Translations under genes and position numbers: made by a program
In this document: one piece after another, positions 1-11,149 of the stretch
How the letters are laid out: every line of letters starts with the position of its first letter
Position numbering within the stretch: position 1 is the first letter of the stretch
Assembly (NCBI GenBank): GCA_018398585.1
Contig: JAGTTD010000007.1
Coordinates: 31,524,911-31,588,910, forward strand
Length of the DNA stretch: 64,000 nucleotides
Direction of reading: 5' to 3'
Source of the DNA: Simmondsia chinensis
Lineage: Eukaryota > Streptophyta > Magnoliopsida > Caryophyllales > Simmondsiaceae
The notes under the pieces: generated by a model
Told to the model about the DNA's origin: nothing
Database searches by the model: none
The model's input: only the letters and a program-made list of their open reading frames with translations

Positions 1-630
1 ATAATATAATTAATTTAAAAAAATAAATTTCAATATTATTTCTGTGGGCCAATGACTATTGGTCCACTGAAGTACAAAAACTAAATAGTTAGAACCGAGT
101 CACAATAACACTAGCATGCAAGCAGAAAAACCAATGATTGGCGAAAAACGAAAAATAAATCCCCACAAAACTAAACCTGTAGTTATTGGCCCCATCTGAT
201 AGGTTGATCGAACCCGACTCAGAAAATTAGGAGTTGGGATCAAAAGGTTTGTAATCCGAACCCCAAACAAGCTAAAAAATTTTGGGGTTGGTTGAGTTAT
301 GTTGATTGACCCGTTGGATCAAAAGGCTTACCAAGTCTCATGCTCCTGCAGGTTACAACTAACAGATCATACTACAAGTATACTGTAGAAGTTCATGTAT
401 GCGATATATATATATATATAGGGTATGAGGGAGGGAGGGGAGGGAGAGGCAAATCCTGACTCTCTATTATAAATGAACATTTAAAATTTGTTAAACATTA
501 AAAAATAATAATAATTTACTGCCCATAACCCCTTTATGGGACAAAAAGAAAAAAGAATGTCAGGGAGGAAAATTATTTTTTTTTTTTTTAATATTCAACA
601 AATCTTAGTTGTAAATTTTTTTTAATATCC
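1..630. other. AT-rich DNA, no gene seen
   Basis: No supported coding region. The stretch holds a (TA)n run near 408-420, followed by a G/A-rich GAGGGAGG-type patch to about 450, and a poly-T run near 576-590. The low-complexity phrases at 180-360 look like old repeat relics that I cannot classify. Confidence 0.5.
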
Positions 631-674
631 AATAAATCTTGGCCGTCCATTATAATGAACGGTCAAGATTTATT
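631..674. repeat. 44-bp near-perfect palindrome (MITE-like hairpin)
   Basis: Two 22-bp arms meet at a central TTATAA. Each begins AATAAATCTTGRCCGTYCATT when read inwards, with two mismatches between arms. The flanks (AT-rich with poly-T on the left, TTCTCACGCTCTCACC on the right) suggest a degraded hairpin transposon end. No TSD was found. Confidence 0.55.
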
Positions 675-870
675 CTTCTCACGCTCTCACCTTCTCATAA
701 AAACACCACAGTTATATATGTATAAATTATAAATTATTAAATTTTAAAAAATGTTTATATGGATATATGTAAGAATAATTTTAACATATATTCATAATAT
801 AACTATATTTAAATATTAAACATATTTAATTAGTTTTATGAATGCGTTTATGCCACATGGGCACCGTTCT

Positions 871-1513
871 GAGAAATTATTCTATGATCAAGAGGTCACC
901 ACTTGGCATAGATAATGTGGCGACCCCATCCAATTAAAAATTAATATTTATCTAAATAAAATTAATTTTAATTCTAAAAAATAAGTTGGGGGAAGATATT
1001 ACCTCATTTTTTTAGTGTTATTTGTTTATAATTTAACACTATTTTTTTAAAATTTTAAAATTTTATTTAGAATTTTATGGGGGGCACCATTTTTCAAAAT
1101 TCTAATTTTAAAACTTTTAATATTTTTCTTATGTTACAATTTTTAAAATTACAATTTTGGACAATGATGTCAAATAAAATTCTACCAACAAATTTTTTAT
1201 ATGATAAAATTAAAACTACGAAGAGTAACCCCAAAGTTGAGAGAATAACTCCACATATGTACTGTTGAAAAATTACCATTATAGAAAATTAAACCAAAAA
1301 ATGAGAGAGTAACTTCCCATACTCTCATTTTTAGAATTAATTAATTTCTCATTTTTATATTACACTCAAAAAGAAGAGGAAAATAACTACCCATACTCTC
1401 AATTTTTAAAATTTAAATTAATTTATTCTATAAAAATGTCAAGTTTTAATTGGATGGAGTCACCACATCGTCCATGCCTAAGCAAGTGACCTCCAATCAT
1501 AGAATAATTTCTC
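871..1513. mobile_element. Inverted-repeat element of about 640 bp (MULE/MITE-like)
   Basis: The left arm (871 to about 945) starts GAGAAATTATTCTATGAT and includes GGTCACCACTTGGCAT and CCATCCAATTAAAA. The right arm (about 1440-1513) is its reverse complement with scattered mismatches. The AT-rich interior holds repeated phrases such as CCCATACTCTCA near 1318 and 1393. There is no transposase ORF, so this is a non-autonomous DNA element. The long arms resemble Mutator-like or foldback derivatives, but no 9-bp TSD is visible, so the superfamily is open. Confidence 0.6.
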
Positions 1514-2284
1514 CTTTTGGATATAATAAGACATTATATTTGATGGATCCCAAGTATTTTTGCCTACTTTTATTCTCCTTTTAATTTTTTTATTAATGTA
1601 TAGTATTTCTAGATTGCACCTCCTGTCCCTTAGATCAAACTTCCTCAACCTATTTTAAGCATTAAGAATTATTCATTTATCTTATTTATTAAAATTTCTT
1701 ATTAAATGATTATTTCGTTTATAAATTAAAATGTATAGTTATTTAGTTTTTTCACTTACTAATAGTTCATAATATCCCGTTTTAATAATAAAAATTATTT
1801 TTTCTCATCCAAAACCCGATAATTTTAAAATAGGATCAACTCAAAGCCAAAATAACCCAAAGTCAAATGTCCCAAACCCAAATTAAGTTCTAAAAGTAAA
1901 CATATACTTTAATATTTTTAAATCAATCGATAATTTATTGATGTACATGATTTTCTCATATGAAAAAATCAAGCTAAACTATTAACAATTGTCACTAACA
2001 CAGGAAAGAGGTAAAACAGAATTTGGGCGAGCAACATGGCTATTCCCTCTTCTTTTAATTTATTTCCTTTTTTTTTTTTTTTTGTGGGGAGCAAGAACAT
2101 GATACTAGGGGGTACTATATTTTTAACAAATAAATTTTTAAGTTGAGCTATGTACTTGCCTTGATTTGCTTATTTTACTATTATCTTCTATTTTCAATGT
2201 CAGCCTTTTGAGGAAATAAACCAGTTCGGGCAAGCAGTTACTTCCTGAAGTTTGATGATGCAGGAAAATAAAAAAATTTTGTAG
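1514..2284. other. AT-rich intergenic DNA, nothing recognised
   Basis: No supported ORF, RNA gene or repeat boundary. A poly-T run lies near 2068-2083. Confidence 0.4.
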
Positions 2285-2480
2285 ATGCAGAAATATACCC
2301 AAAATCATAAAAAATGTACTCAAAAACACAAAAAATGTACTCAAAATCGCCCCGCTTTGTGTGTCGACACACAAAATCCGTGTCAACATACGAGTGGGTG
2401 GTTTTTGAGCACATTGTCGTGTCTGAGTACATTTTTAGTAATTGTGAGCATACCTCTATACCTATAGAATTTTTGTTTTT
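2285..2480. repeat. Repeat patch with GTGTGTCGACACAC palindrome and GTACTCAAAA motifs
   Basis: The block carries AATGTACTCAAAA twice, the palindrome GTGTGTCGACACAC near 2359-2372, and later the inverse phrase GAGTACATTTT. The same vocabulary recurs at 59.5-60.15 kb, so this is probably a small relic of the same repeat family. Short ORFs on both strands here are by-products of the repeats. Confidence 0.45.
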
Positions 2481-3686
2481 CTACACAGTAAAATCGCCCC
2501 TACACATAAATGTTTAAAAATTACACTTATGCTACCATCTTTTAGTGAAATTATTTTGTAACGACAAATTATACATTTAAAGATTTTGGCCTCCTAGTTA
2601 TGTGAAATAGTTTTTAAATAACTATAATATTAAATCCCCAACACCAGATTTTAGAAAATGAGAATGACATCATAGACTAAAATGGTAATATTCTGCGTTG
2701 AAAAGGTGACATTGTACCCCGAAAAGGTTATTTGATAGTATCTTACTTACTCTGAAAGGGTGGACTATAACTAACCCTTTAAAAGACGTGGCAAACTAAA
2801 AGCACGAATTAAAGATAAAATCCTTTACAAAAGATGTTCTCAAAAGTCCGTAAATCAAAAGTAGAAAATAATATCAAATAATTTTTTTTAAAACAAAACA
2901 CAAGAATTTATTCTTTAAGTCAAGCGTGCTCAACCTCAGCTCAACATGATGTTTGTGAACGAAATCAAACGAACTTGTTTAGGCTCATTTAAAGTCTTGT
3001 ACATCTAAAAACAACTACAGATTATGTAATCTTTATTGTGTTCTACTATTAATAAAGCTATGATGCTTGTTTAAAAAGAAGTAACACAAGAATACGGAAT
3101 CAATCGAAATTGCGTATTTTCCCTTTTATTTGGTTACTTGAAAATTGTCCGAACATGAGAACTTAAAATTTCTAGGTTCACGTCCTCTGTAACACAAGAA
3201 TTAATTTATCTAGGAAAAACGAGGTGAGTTGTAACTCATGAAAAGTTTTATTTCTCATTCGGTCAATCAAACACAAACATCTTCTTGGAAAGAAAACAGG
3301 ACCTTCTCATAAGGATCTAACTCATAGAGTTAATCAAACAAAAGGCCTATGGTTACATCATCTTCTCTAAGCTAGATCATAGTTTATATATTGAATAAGT
3401 GAAAGCTCAACTCACAAAACCAACTCATTTACACTCCTAACCAAACTTTAAAAAGGCAGACTGCTTCAAGAAACACAAAAGAGAGACGAAAAGTTCAAGC
3501 CCAAAACAAATGCGGAAAACGTAAAAAACGTTTTTCTATTTTTCTGGTAGAGACTGAATCCAGATGGCTTTTCTGGCCCCCTGTGTTCTCCGGGACCAAC
3601 CTATGTCCTTAAGGGACCATAAGAACTATAAAATCAAGAAAACTATTAAACAGCCGAGGATAAAGTTAGAATTCTCTTCATTACAT
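2481..3686. other. AT-rich DNA, no gene seen
   Basis: Nothing with coding character. Around 2920-3000 there are phrases such as CGTGCTCAACCTCAGCTC and CTTGTTTAGGCTCATTT, which resemble worn DNA-transposon relics rich in AGCTC words. I cannot define an element. Confidence 0.4.
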
Positions 3687-3700
3687 TATAATTTAAGATA
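3687..3700. repeat. TSD of 5S SINE copy 1, left
   Basis: TATAATTTAAGATA directly precedes the 5S-like head. The partner at 3974-3987 reads TATAAATTAAAATA, with two mismatches. The length of 14 bp is typical for target-primed reverse transcription. Confidence 0.75.
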
Positions 3701-3973
3701 GGGTTAATTTATCAGGCACTAAAGCACCGGATCCCATTAAAACCACAAAGTTAAGCTTGCTTAGACGAGAGTAGTACCAAGATGGATGGCCTACTGAAAA
3801 GTCTTCGTGTTGCCAACCCTATAAGGTTGGGAGTCACAGAAATAGCTTCTTGGTAGGGTTACACCCTGAAAGGGTAAGGCTGCTTACATCCACCCCCTCC
3901 CAGACCCCGCTTGTGGAGGAGCCCTTAAGCCACTGGGCCCAAAAAAAAAAAAGAAAAAAAAGAAAACAAACAG
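3701..3973 (+). mobile_element. 5S rRNA-headed SINE, copy 1
   Basis: From 3701 to about 3820 the sequence follows plant 5S rRNA: AGCACTAAAGCACCGGATCC, then AAGTTAAGC, GAGAGTAGTACCAAGATGG and AAGTCTTCGTGTTGC. A middle piece with GGTTGGGAGTCACAGAAATAGC follows. The 3' tail includes GGTAAGGCTGC, CCTCCCAGACCCCGCTTGTG and CACTGGG, ending in poly(A) interrupted by G. A 14-bp TSD (3687-3700 and 3974-3987, two mismatches) brackets it, showing movement as an RNA-derived unit. The internal Pol III box region is mutated. The tail resembles that of the LINE at 52.8 kb. The 5S-bearing TRIM Cassandra is an alternative, but the poly(A) and LINE-like tail favour a SINE. Confidence 0.85.
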
Positions 3974-4024
3974 TATAAATTAAAATACCAAGTTAAAAAG
4001 AATATAATGACAACAGAACATAAC

Positions 4025-4102
4025 CTGGATTACTGATCGGAACACTCCTAAGACCAAAAAAAGGACAAGCCAGAGCCATGGGATTCCCTCCAGTAAAGCT
4101 AC
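4025..4102 (-). pseudogene. Possible host exon, hydrophobic 26-codon segment
   Basis: On the minus strand a 78-nt open segment is bracketed by a CAG acceptor (upstream phrase TTGTCCAG) and an AG/GTTATG donor. It encodes 26 residues, mostly a hydrophobic helix with the core PWLWLVLFLVLGVF. Frame phase is 0 at both ends. It sits in a 109-codon minus-strand ORF (3980-4309) that is otherwise unremarkable. I do not recognise the protein. Together with the hydrophobic start at 8175-8287 it might belong to one membrane-protein gene, but intervening exons were not found and chance is a fair alternative. Confidence 0.2.
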
Positions 4103-4635
4103 CTGGACAATTCCATTAACGTAACAGAAGGACAAAATGACAATCTCAGAGAATTTCAATCCAAAAAAGCAGAAAATTAGCGTGAATATATACCATTTAA
4201 AAGAACACTCAATTTCAACACACTGAAACGATAGAAAGCTATAAGCGTAACATGGCAGAATAGGGAAATAACACATACTAGAGTAGTGCCTGGCTTGAGG
4301 AGAGCTCATGCGTACAACACGTTAAGTTCGCCAACAGCATGGCTAGATGATCAGCAACAACACAACACATGCGCTACCAACATGTCACCGCATAAATGTC
4401 AGTGGATCATCACTCCTCCAAATAGGCATCAGTGTGCAGTAATCAAGTCTCCAAGCGTCTCATCGCCAACAACAGACAGCTTCATCTCCAATTAATCCAT
4501 TAACTCTAATATACATGAATGTGTACATCTTTATGAAATGCCCTACATCACCTTTTGCATAAGTTGTACATCTTTGCGAAATACCCATTGAGTAAGACAA
4601 TATGAAAGTTCCTTGCCATCAATTACCCTCCACAC

Positions 4636-4725
4636 TTCTACAAATTGCATAAGAAATCTACACAAATACACCAAGATAAATTCTACAAATTGCATAAGAA
4701 ATCTACACAAATACACCAAGATAAA
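4636..4725. repeat. 45-bp tandem duplication
   Basis: Two identical or near-identical units (4636-4680 and 4681-4725), each beginning TTCTACAAATTGCATAAG and ending CCAAGATAAA. The perfect match suggests a recent slippage or unequal-exchange event. Confidence 0.85.
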
Positions 4726-6412
4726 CAAACACAGGACACAAGAAGGAACAATACAGATGACTGCAGGACCAGAGCTTCCTGAAAACTCTTGCAGCAGTGG
4801 TATATTAAAAGGCAGAATTCATGTGATGATCCAAAAGCATCCCTCATAGTAGAAACACATAATAGAACCAGATATACCTTCAAATGTTACTCGTACTTTG
4901 GTGTTTTGTTTGTTTTTGATGAATGTAACTGGGGAAAGCTGTCGTTAGAACTCTTAAGTTGCACTCGATTATTTCACGACTGGACTTCATCATCTTATAA
5001 TACTATCGATTCTTACCATGTTTCCGTTACACCAGTTCAAATTTCATAATATAGAGAAGCTAAACTACTAGGAGGTTATGCCCATGGTATGAAGCCATTT
5101 GTATGCTGCCGCAGCATTTTCAGTTCCGGTGCTCAATATCAAACATGCTTAGGGGCAAGCTAGCTCAGTGTAAAGCTCAGCCCTTGACAAGCTTGATAAA
5201 GCTCAAACCCATGAATTCACAAGCCTAAGTGAGCATTAATATTAAAAATAATAGTTTAATATTCATTTAAATTTTAATGTAGTTATTTGATTTAATTTAG
5301 ATTCACATATTCTTTCACACATAAATTCTATAGTGTTTACTGCCCGCGTGGGCCTGCGCACCAAGTTCCCAAGCATATCAGTATAAAATTGACATGCATG
5401 GACAAATTTTCGATGATAATAAAGAGCATAATATATGATATAAAAATCCATTTTAACTCGTGAAATTGAAACTGGAATATAGACGTACAGTTCAATCTCT
5501 AATAGAAGATGGAAATGAAATTTCATCGTACAGCTAACAAAATATGGAATTTTTATTTTACAAAAAATTGTATGGAGCTTGACATCAACTTAAACCATAC
5601 CGAATTTCGAGTTTCAACTGGATTGGATATTTCAAACTCAAGTTGTTTGGAGGTTTGGGTCAACTAGGGTAAGGTTTTGATTGGAGTCATATCACGACCA
5701 ACAGACGTAAAGGATACAAGGTAGAACAAGTTTGGTTTAGTTGAGTAGAGTGATTTAAAGTACAAGCCATCTTTGCTTCAAGTCAATGCTATTTAGTCAC
5801 ATGTTACTTGGGTTGAATCATCTCGAATTTTTAGGTCTTATTGATTGGGTATTCCCAATTTTGAGTTATATCGTGTCAGGCTCCAGTAGGTTTAGATTAA
5901 TTCGGATTTGTCATTTAAGCAGGTCCATACTGAATTATGCGTCCAATTTACTTAGGGTTGGATGTTTTAGTTTTCGGTTAAAGAAAATTACAATTCTTTA
6001 TCAACCTCATAATTGAAATGTATGATTTCAAGTCAAAATCCAATCCCATGACATTAGACAATAGAATTCTAATTTCAATTCCAAAGGTGAACTAAATAAT
6101 AGAATTGTCATTTTGACCTAAATTATATTTATATTCTTGCATAGAAATTATAAGTTTGCAATTTAAAATTTGGACTCTTCATGCTGGCAAACAAAAAAAA
6201 ACCCAAAGTGGATAACTTTAAGTTGGACTTTAGGCTAGGCCAGCTACAACCGGCGCCTCGGAACTCGACTAAGCACGGTTTTTACTCAGCTTAGCTCATT
6301 TACACCCTCAAACATGCTAGGCTGAAATTAATGCAAAACGATAATAGCCTAGTACCTCAATCTCCTTCCCATAGTTGCAGTGCTGATGCAGAAAGATGTC
6401 ACGGTGTTGCCT
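4726..6412. other. Unclassified DNA, no gene supported
   Basis: Several ORFs of 60-90 codons occur but lack conserved motifs. Phrases such as AGCTCAGCCCTTGACAAGC near 5180 and GGTTTGGGTCAACTAGGG near 5655 look like relics of old repeats. No boundaries can be drawn. Confidence 0.4.
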
Positions 6413-6517
6413 ACAATTAGATTACTTGCCATTGTAGGAGTAGCTAATACCGTAAGATACCATCGACAATTAGATTACTTGCCACCTTAGGAGTAGCTAA
6501 TACCATAAGATACCTCG
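6413..6517. repeat. 53-bp tandem duplication
   Basis: Two units starting ACAATTAGATTACTTGCC at 6413 and 6466. They differ at a few positions (ATTGTAGG against ACCTTAGG, CCGTAAG against CCATAAG), so the duplication is older than the one at 4636. Confidence 0.8.
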
Positions 6518-8080
6518 AAATTGCAAGTGCGAAAAATTTAGAGAAAGAGAGAAAGACGGGAAAGGAGAGCAAAACCGAACAAGAAAAAGCGCGCACACAC
6601 AGCAGAGGAGAGCCGGGCAAAACCCCGTACCATCTCCCTGCAAAACCCCCAAAAAAACCTCCTTTCATTAAGATATGGTGACCTGCCATGCAAGCGCACC
6701 TGCAATGGCAAAGGTCCATTCTTGAACAAAAATACGCACTCCCATAATCTTTTCCCCTCTCAAATCTCACACAAACTCACCAATCCCTCTTTTCCTCTGT
6801 TTCTGCAGCATAAAGGATCAATTTGGAACACAAAGATACAGAATAACAAACCCATCACAAAACTCTGGGAGCAAATCAGATGAGCAAATAGTAGCTTCGT
6901 GTGGCTGATGACTCCGGTTCAATCGCCAGTCGCACAAAATCAGCAAAATGGAGCAGATCCTATCAGATGGAGCTCGAATCTTTGAGATCTCATACCGTTT
7001 AGAGCCTGCGTCGTTGAAAAATAGATGAATTCAAGGGATAAAAAGACAACGCAGCAGAAAATAAGAGAAGTTTGTTTCATCAAAAGCGGTAAACTACACA
7101 TTTGTCCATTATCTTTTTAGTTTGGCAAAATTGGTATCTCATCTGATACAAATTGGTCTAAAGAGTCGACCTGAAACCTCGACCACGCTTGGTGGGAAAC
7201 GATAGGTTGCATCTAACCCGTTGATCGTACCCAATGATGTTGGATTGAGAGGGATCGGCTAAAATTCGTTTATTTTGCGATATACCCGAGCAATAACCTA
7301 CGGAGGAACTATGTAATTTTATAGAACTCTTCACAATAAAATTACGAAGATCAAATCAAATTATGAGAAAAATCATCAAATCATTTCAATTAATCAAAAG
7401 CTTCCAAACAAATAAACCATAAGGCCTATTTATAGGCAACTAGACAAAGGTTAATTCTAATATAATTCAAAAATACAAATTAAACTAGTATAATTCAAGG
7501 ACCCGGACTAATTCTAATATAACTCAAAACTCTGAATCTAATCACAAAATTAAGTAAAATTAAGCACAAACAAATAAAATCCTAATTAGACCATGACTAA
7601 AACTCTTGTTGTAGTCTCGATTGGATTACTTTGATCCCTATTTGCATCATCATCTTTTGTTTCTTTTAAATGGTTCCTAATGTTTATAATTTGGTTTAAA
7701 TTAATACTTTAATTAATTTTTTACTTAAAAAGGTTCCAATTTATTGTATAACAAAATTAATCACCAATACTTTATTTTATACAAAAATTTGTCACTCGCC
7801 TAAATGACCAATTTAGGTAAAAAATTAAAAAGATAAGGAACTAAATTTATTATACAATATTTTAAATAAAAAATAAGAAGCTAATTTGAACAAAATTATA
7901 AACCTAAAAATTATAATCAATTTGAACAAACTTAAAAGTAATAAATAAATAACTCAAAGACGGCGTAGCCTCAGACATTCAAAGCATCAGAAGAAGCGAA
8001 GATCACTGACCGCACAGTAAGTCGCAGATTAAGTTCATCAAGACCGGAAATCCACCTCATACGCAAAGAGATGCACCAAT
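6518..8080. other. Gene-like but unresolved minus-strand region plus repeat relic
   Basis: Read on the minus strand, 6500-7030 is less AT-rich than its surroundings and has an intron-like TTGCCATTGCAG followed by coding-like text, but no protein I can identify. About 7115-7950 looks like an inserted relic: it has a minus-strand TATA-like GCCTATAAATAGG near 7430 and AT-rich flanks. Neither part can be assigned firmly. Confidence 0.3.
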
Positions 8081-8174
8081 CTACGCAATAAATATGCAAA
8101 CATCAGCATGAATCAGAGGAATCTCAGTAAAATACAGAAAAATCAAAGCAAAACCCTCAGATATGAAGAAATAC

Positions 8175-8287
8175 CTAAAATTAATAAAGCCAGCTAGAAG
8201 GAACATAGGAAAAGCCATACTCAAAACGCAGATCAGCGCACGATCTTGCTGAATCTTGAGACGGAAATTGATGATTGAGAGCAACAT
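8175..8287 (-). pseudogene. Possible first exon of a host gene (membrane-anchored N-terminus)
   Basis: An ATG at 8287 opens 37 codons with a predicted membrane helix (core CVLSMAFPMFLLAGF). It ends at AG/GTATTT, a plausible splice donor at 8175/8174. Upstream, 8290-8345 read on the minus strand is strongly CT-rich (TCTCTCCTCTCTCTC), as in many plant 5' leaders. The reading frame stays open into the putative intron to 8081. I do not recognise the protein and no second exon is confirmed. It could be a gene start, a gene relic or chance. Confidence 0.25.
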
Positions 8288-9102
8288 TGAAAGAATCCGA
8301 GAGAAGAAGAAGATAGTCAGGAGGGGAGAGAAGAGAGAGAGAGGAGAGATAAAGGAAGACGTTGGTGGATAGAAGGTTATTTATGGATAATTTAGATATA
8401 TCTGATGATTGACAGTTAGATATACGAAGATGAGTTGTGATATGTCCTTGTTAGGGAGGAAGTCTGATTGCCGTCTGCCACTTGCCAACCTCATCTTTTT
8501 TTTTTTTTTTTTTCTTTTTCTTTTTTTTCGTGTTTAATTTGGAAGCGATAAATAAAAAACAACCAGTAATTGAGTTTTTTATCAAATTAATACATTTTTT
8601 TTTTAAATTATCAAAATAACATCTTTATAAAAATATTTACCAAATTAACATAATTTACTATTTATTTACTTAAATATGCTATTTAAAATGACATTTTAGA
8701 TTGTATGTATTAAAAATGCCTTTTAAAATGGCATTTTATAAAAAAAAATATTTGGGTAAGTATATAAAACGACGTTTTATATTAAACCCTTTTATTGGGT
8801 AAGTTTTTATATAAACCCTATGATATTTATTGGTAAGTTTTTGGTAAGTTATATTAATGGTATTTTTATATTCAATAATATATTGCTAGAAAAAAAATAT
8901 TATGTCCTATGCTTATATGTCATATTTGAATATACTTGTGATTTTGATGGCTTTTATAATTCCTCAATGTTACACTTTAATATAATGTTATTAATATCCG
9001 TTTATTTTTTATTGTATGATATTTAGAAAACTATTTTTTAAAATGAAAATTGTCTTTTAAATGTTTGTAATACTTTTAAATATTTAAAATTCTTTGTAGA
9101 CA

Positions 9103-10832
9103 TCTATACTATATCTTAATCTCAAGTTCCTTTGTGGCTTTTTTTTTCTTAAAATTAAAAAAAAAAAAAGAAAAAACTATCCCCAAATCTACACAAAATC
9201 AAATACAAAATATAAATTAACCGCCCACTACTTTTTTTTTCTGACTACCACTACTTTAAGCACCCCATAATATCTTTCATAATATCAAAAAAATCAATAG
9301 GTGACGTATAAAATTAAATAGAAAAATATATTTATTGCTCACTAACTTTTTTTTCTTTGACTACCCATATTTTAGTTTTCCTATAATATCTTTCATATCT
9401 ATTATCTTCATTAATAGTTCAACAAAATACGATCTTGAAAACAGAGATAAATAGAGAGAAAATAAAGAATTCGTCAAGTTCTACTTCAAAATATAAAAGG
9501 AGAAACGGGAGAAAGAGATAACAAAGTTGGAGCATTAGGCTAACAGCATTGATTCACCGACTGTTGGCTTTACGTCTTATCCAACGTGATATTATTAGAG
9601 AGAAGCAAAAAAACCTTTTACAACAAGGCTTGGCAAACATCACACATCTATAAGTTTACTCTAAACCTTATCTATCATTTTCTTTATTTTACAATTTTGT
9701 TATTAGCATATAAAGTTTAAATGTAATTAAATATTTTATACAGTCTATTAAACTATATGAAGGCCAAATACAAGGTTAAAGCCTCAAAGATATTATAAAG
9801 TTCAAATTTTAAATCACAATATAAATATAAATTATCATTATTGTACAAAAAGCAAAAAGAGTACGTTGTGATTTAATAAAACAAATAAAAAAACTTAACA
9901 CTTACTATTATTTATTTCTTACTATAGCATTAAATATTTTCTTTGTAAAATTATAGTTTCTTTGGAAAGATTTTAAGAAAGGCAAAATAACTCCATATGT
10001 GCATAAATATTTTCTTTGTAAAATTATAATTTTTTATTTAAAGATACAAGTATTAGAGGAAATAAAATATAAAAATTCATTACCAAGAATATTTTATTAC
10101 ATAGAACATTTTCAAACAGAAACATACAAAATATGAAAAAACCATCATTTGTATTACGCATTGCCCACAAGAATCGAACTATTGCGCGTTTGGCAGCGGG
10201 TCTTGGATGTAGGTGGATGAGGTAATAGTGAGCAGGCATTGTTGGTGGAGCGACCGAAGGACAGCAAATAATAGTACTCAAAGTTATTATGTATTATGAC
10301 TTTTTTAACTACAATTATATTTTGGTATATCATTTAGGCACGTCGAGGTTTGAGAATTTCTCATTTAAGTACCCTAGCATTTCAACATATACATTGAGGC
10401 ACCCTGAGGTCTAAAAGATTTTATTACTGATATACCACTAAGTTTTAAAATTTATGAATTAAGTATTCTATTCCAAAATTTGATAGATATTTATTGAAAA
10501 TTGCTAACATGAAATATAATTATAACATTATTAGTGTCTCCATTATAATTATAATATAACTGTAACAATACATGAATAATCTACTCTTATAATTTTGAAG
10601 AAATATACTAAATAAAAAATAAATTTAAAAAGTAAACAATAAAAGATAAAAACTGAAAAATAACAAAAGCTAAAGTTTGATAGAAATTTTGATAACAATA
10701 AAAGAATAAAAATAATTACTTTTAAATTTAAAGTTTGATAGAAATTTTATTTGCATAAATATTTAGTCAAAATTATAAAAATTATATTTCATAAATAACA
10801 AAACAACCGTGCATCGCATGGGGTTTCGCTAG
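9103..10832 (+). mobile_element. Non-autonomous Helitron (1.73 kb)
   Basis: The 5' end TCTATACTATATCTTAATC follows an A. The 3' end has hairpin CCGTGC-ATC-GCATGG, then six or seven bases and CTAG at 10829-10832, followed by T. Insertion between A and T without TSD is typical of Helitrons. The uninterrupted site GACA/TATTATAATT is preserved in the opposite arm of the host inverted repeat at 11490/11491, so both ends are confirmed. No Rep/helicase ORF is present. A less AT-rich patch lies at 10165-10265, of unknown origin. Confidence 0.88.
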
Positions 10833-10960
10833 TATTATAATTATTTTAATGTGACTTCCCAAATTTTTTAATAATTTAAGTTTGAATTTTAAATATATTT
10901 TTTGAAATGTAAAACTATCTTTTGAATACGAATTTTCAAATATATTTAAAATAATTGTAA

Positions 10961-11149
10961 TTTTTTATTTTTTTTTTTTTTGGTAAAGAGAGATTGTGTT
11001 GCCCCAATTAACCCGGCCTAATGAGGAGGCCCACGCCCCCATGAGCAGATAAGTCATGAGTATATCCTCAGTGAAAATCAAACTCCTGACCCTTGGACGA
11101 TGAACGCATGGATAAGAGACGCCACCAATTGAGACACCGTCATGATGGG
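10961..11149 (-). mobile_element. tRNA-derived SINE with poly(A) tail
   Basis: Read on the minus strand from about 11149, the head has an A-box-like TGTCTCAATTGG and a B-box-like GGAGTTTGATTTTC at tRNA-like spacing. A body with CTCATGGGGGCGTGGGCC follows, then a poly(A) tail, seen as poly-T at 10961-10981. Short TGTAAT words flank both sides, but a convincing TSD is not visible. It is inserted near the centre of the inverted-repeat element. Confidence 0.7.

Noticed and set aside
1077..1279. Small overlapping ORFs on both strands
   Set aside because: They lie inside the inverted-repeat element, have low-complexity composition, and show no conserved motif.
3701..3820. Functional 5S rRNA gene
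   Set aside because: Internal promoter bases are altered, it has a SINE body, poly(A) and a TSD, and there is no tandem 5S array or T-run terminator after position 120.
3701..3973. Cassandra-type TRIM LTR carrying 5S sequence
   Set aside because: No second LTR, no PBS, and it ends in a LINE-like tail with poly(A) and a 14-bp TSD instead of a 5-bp one.
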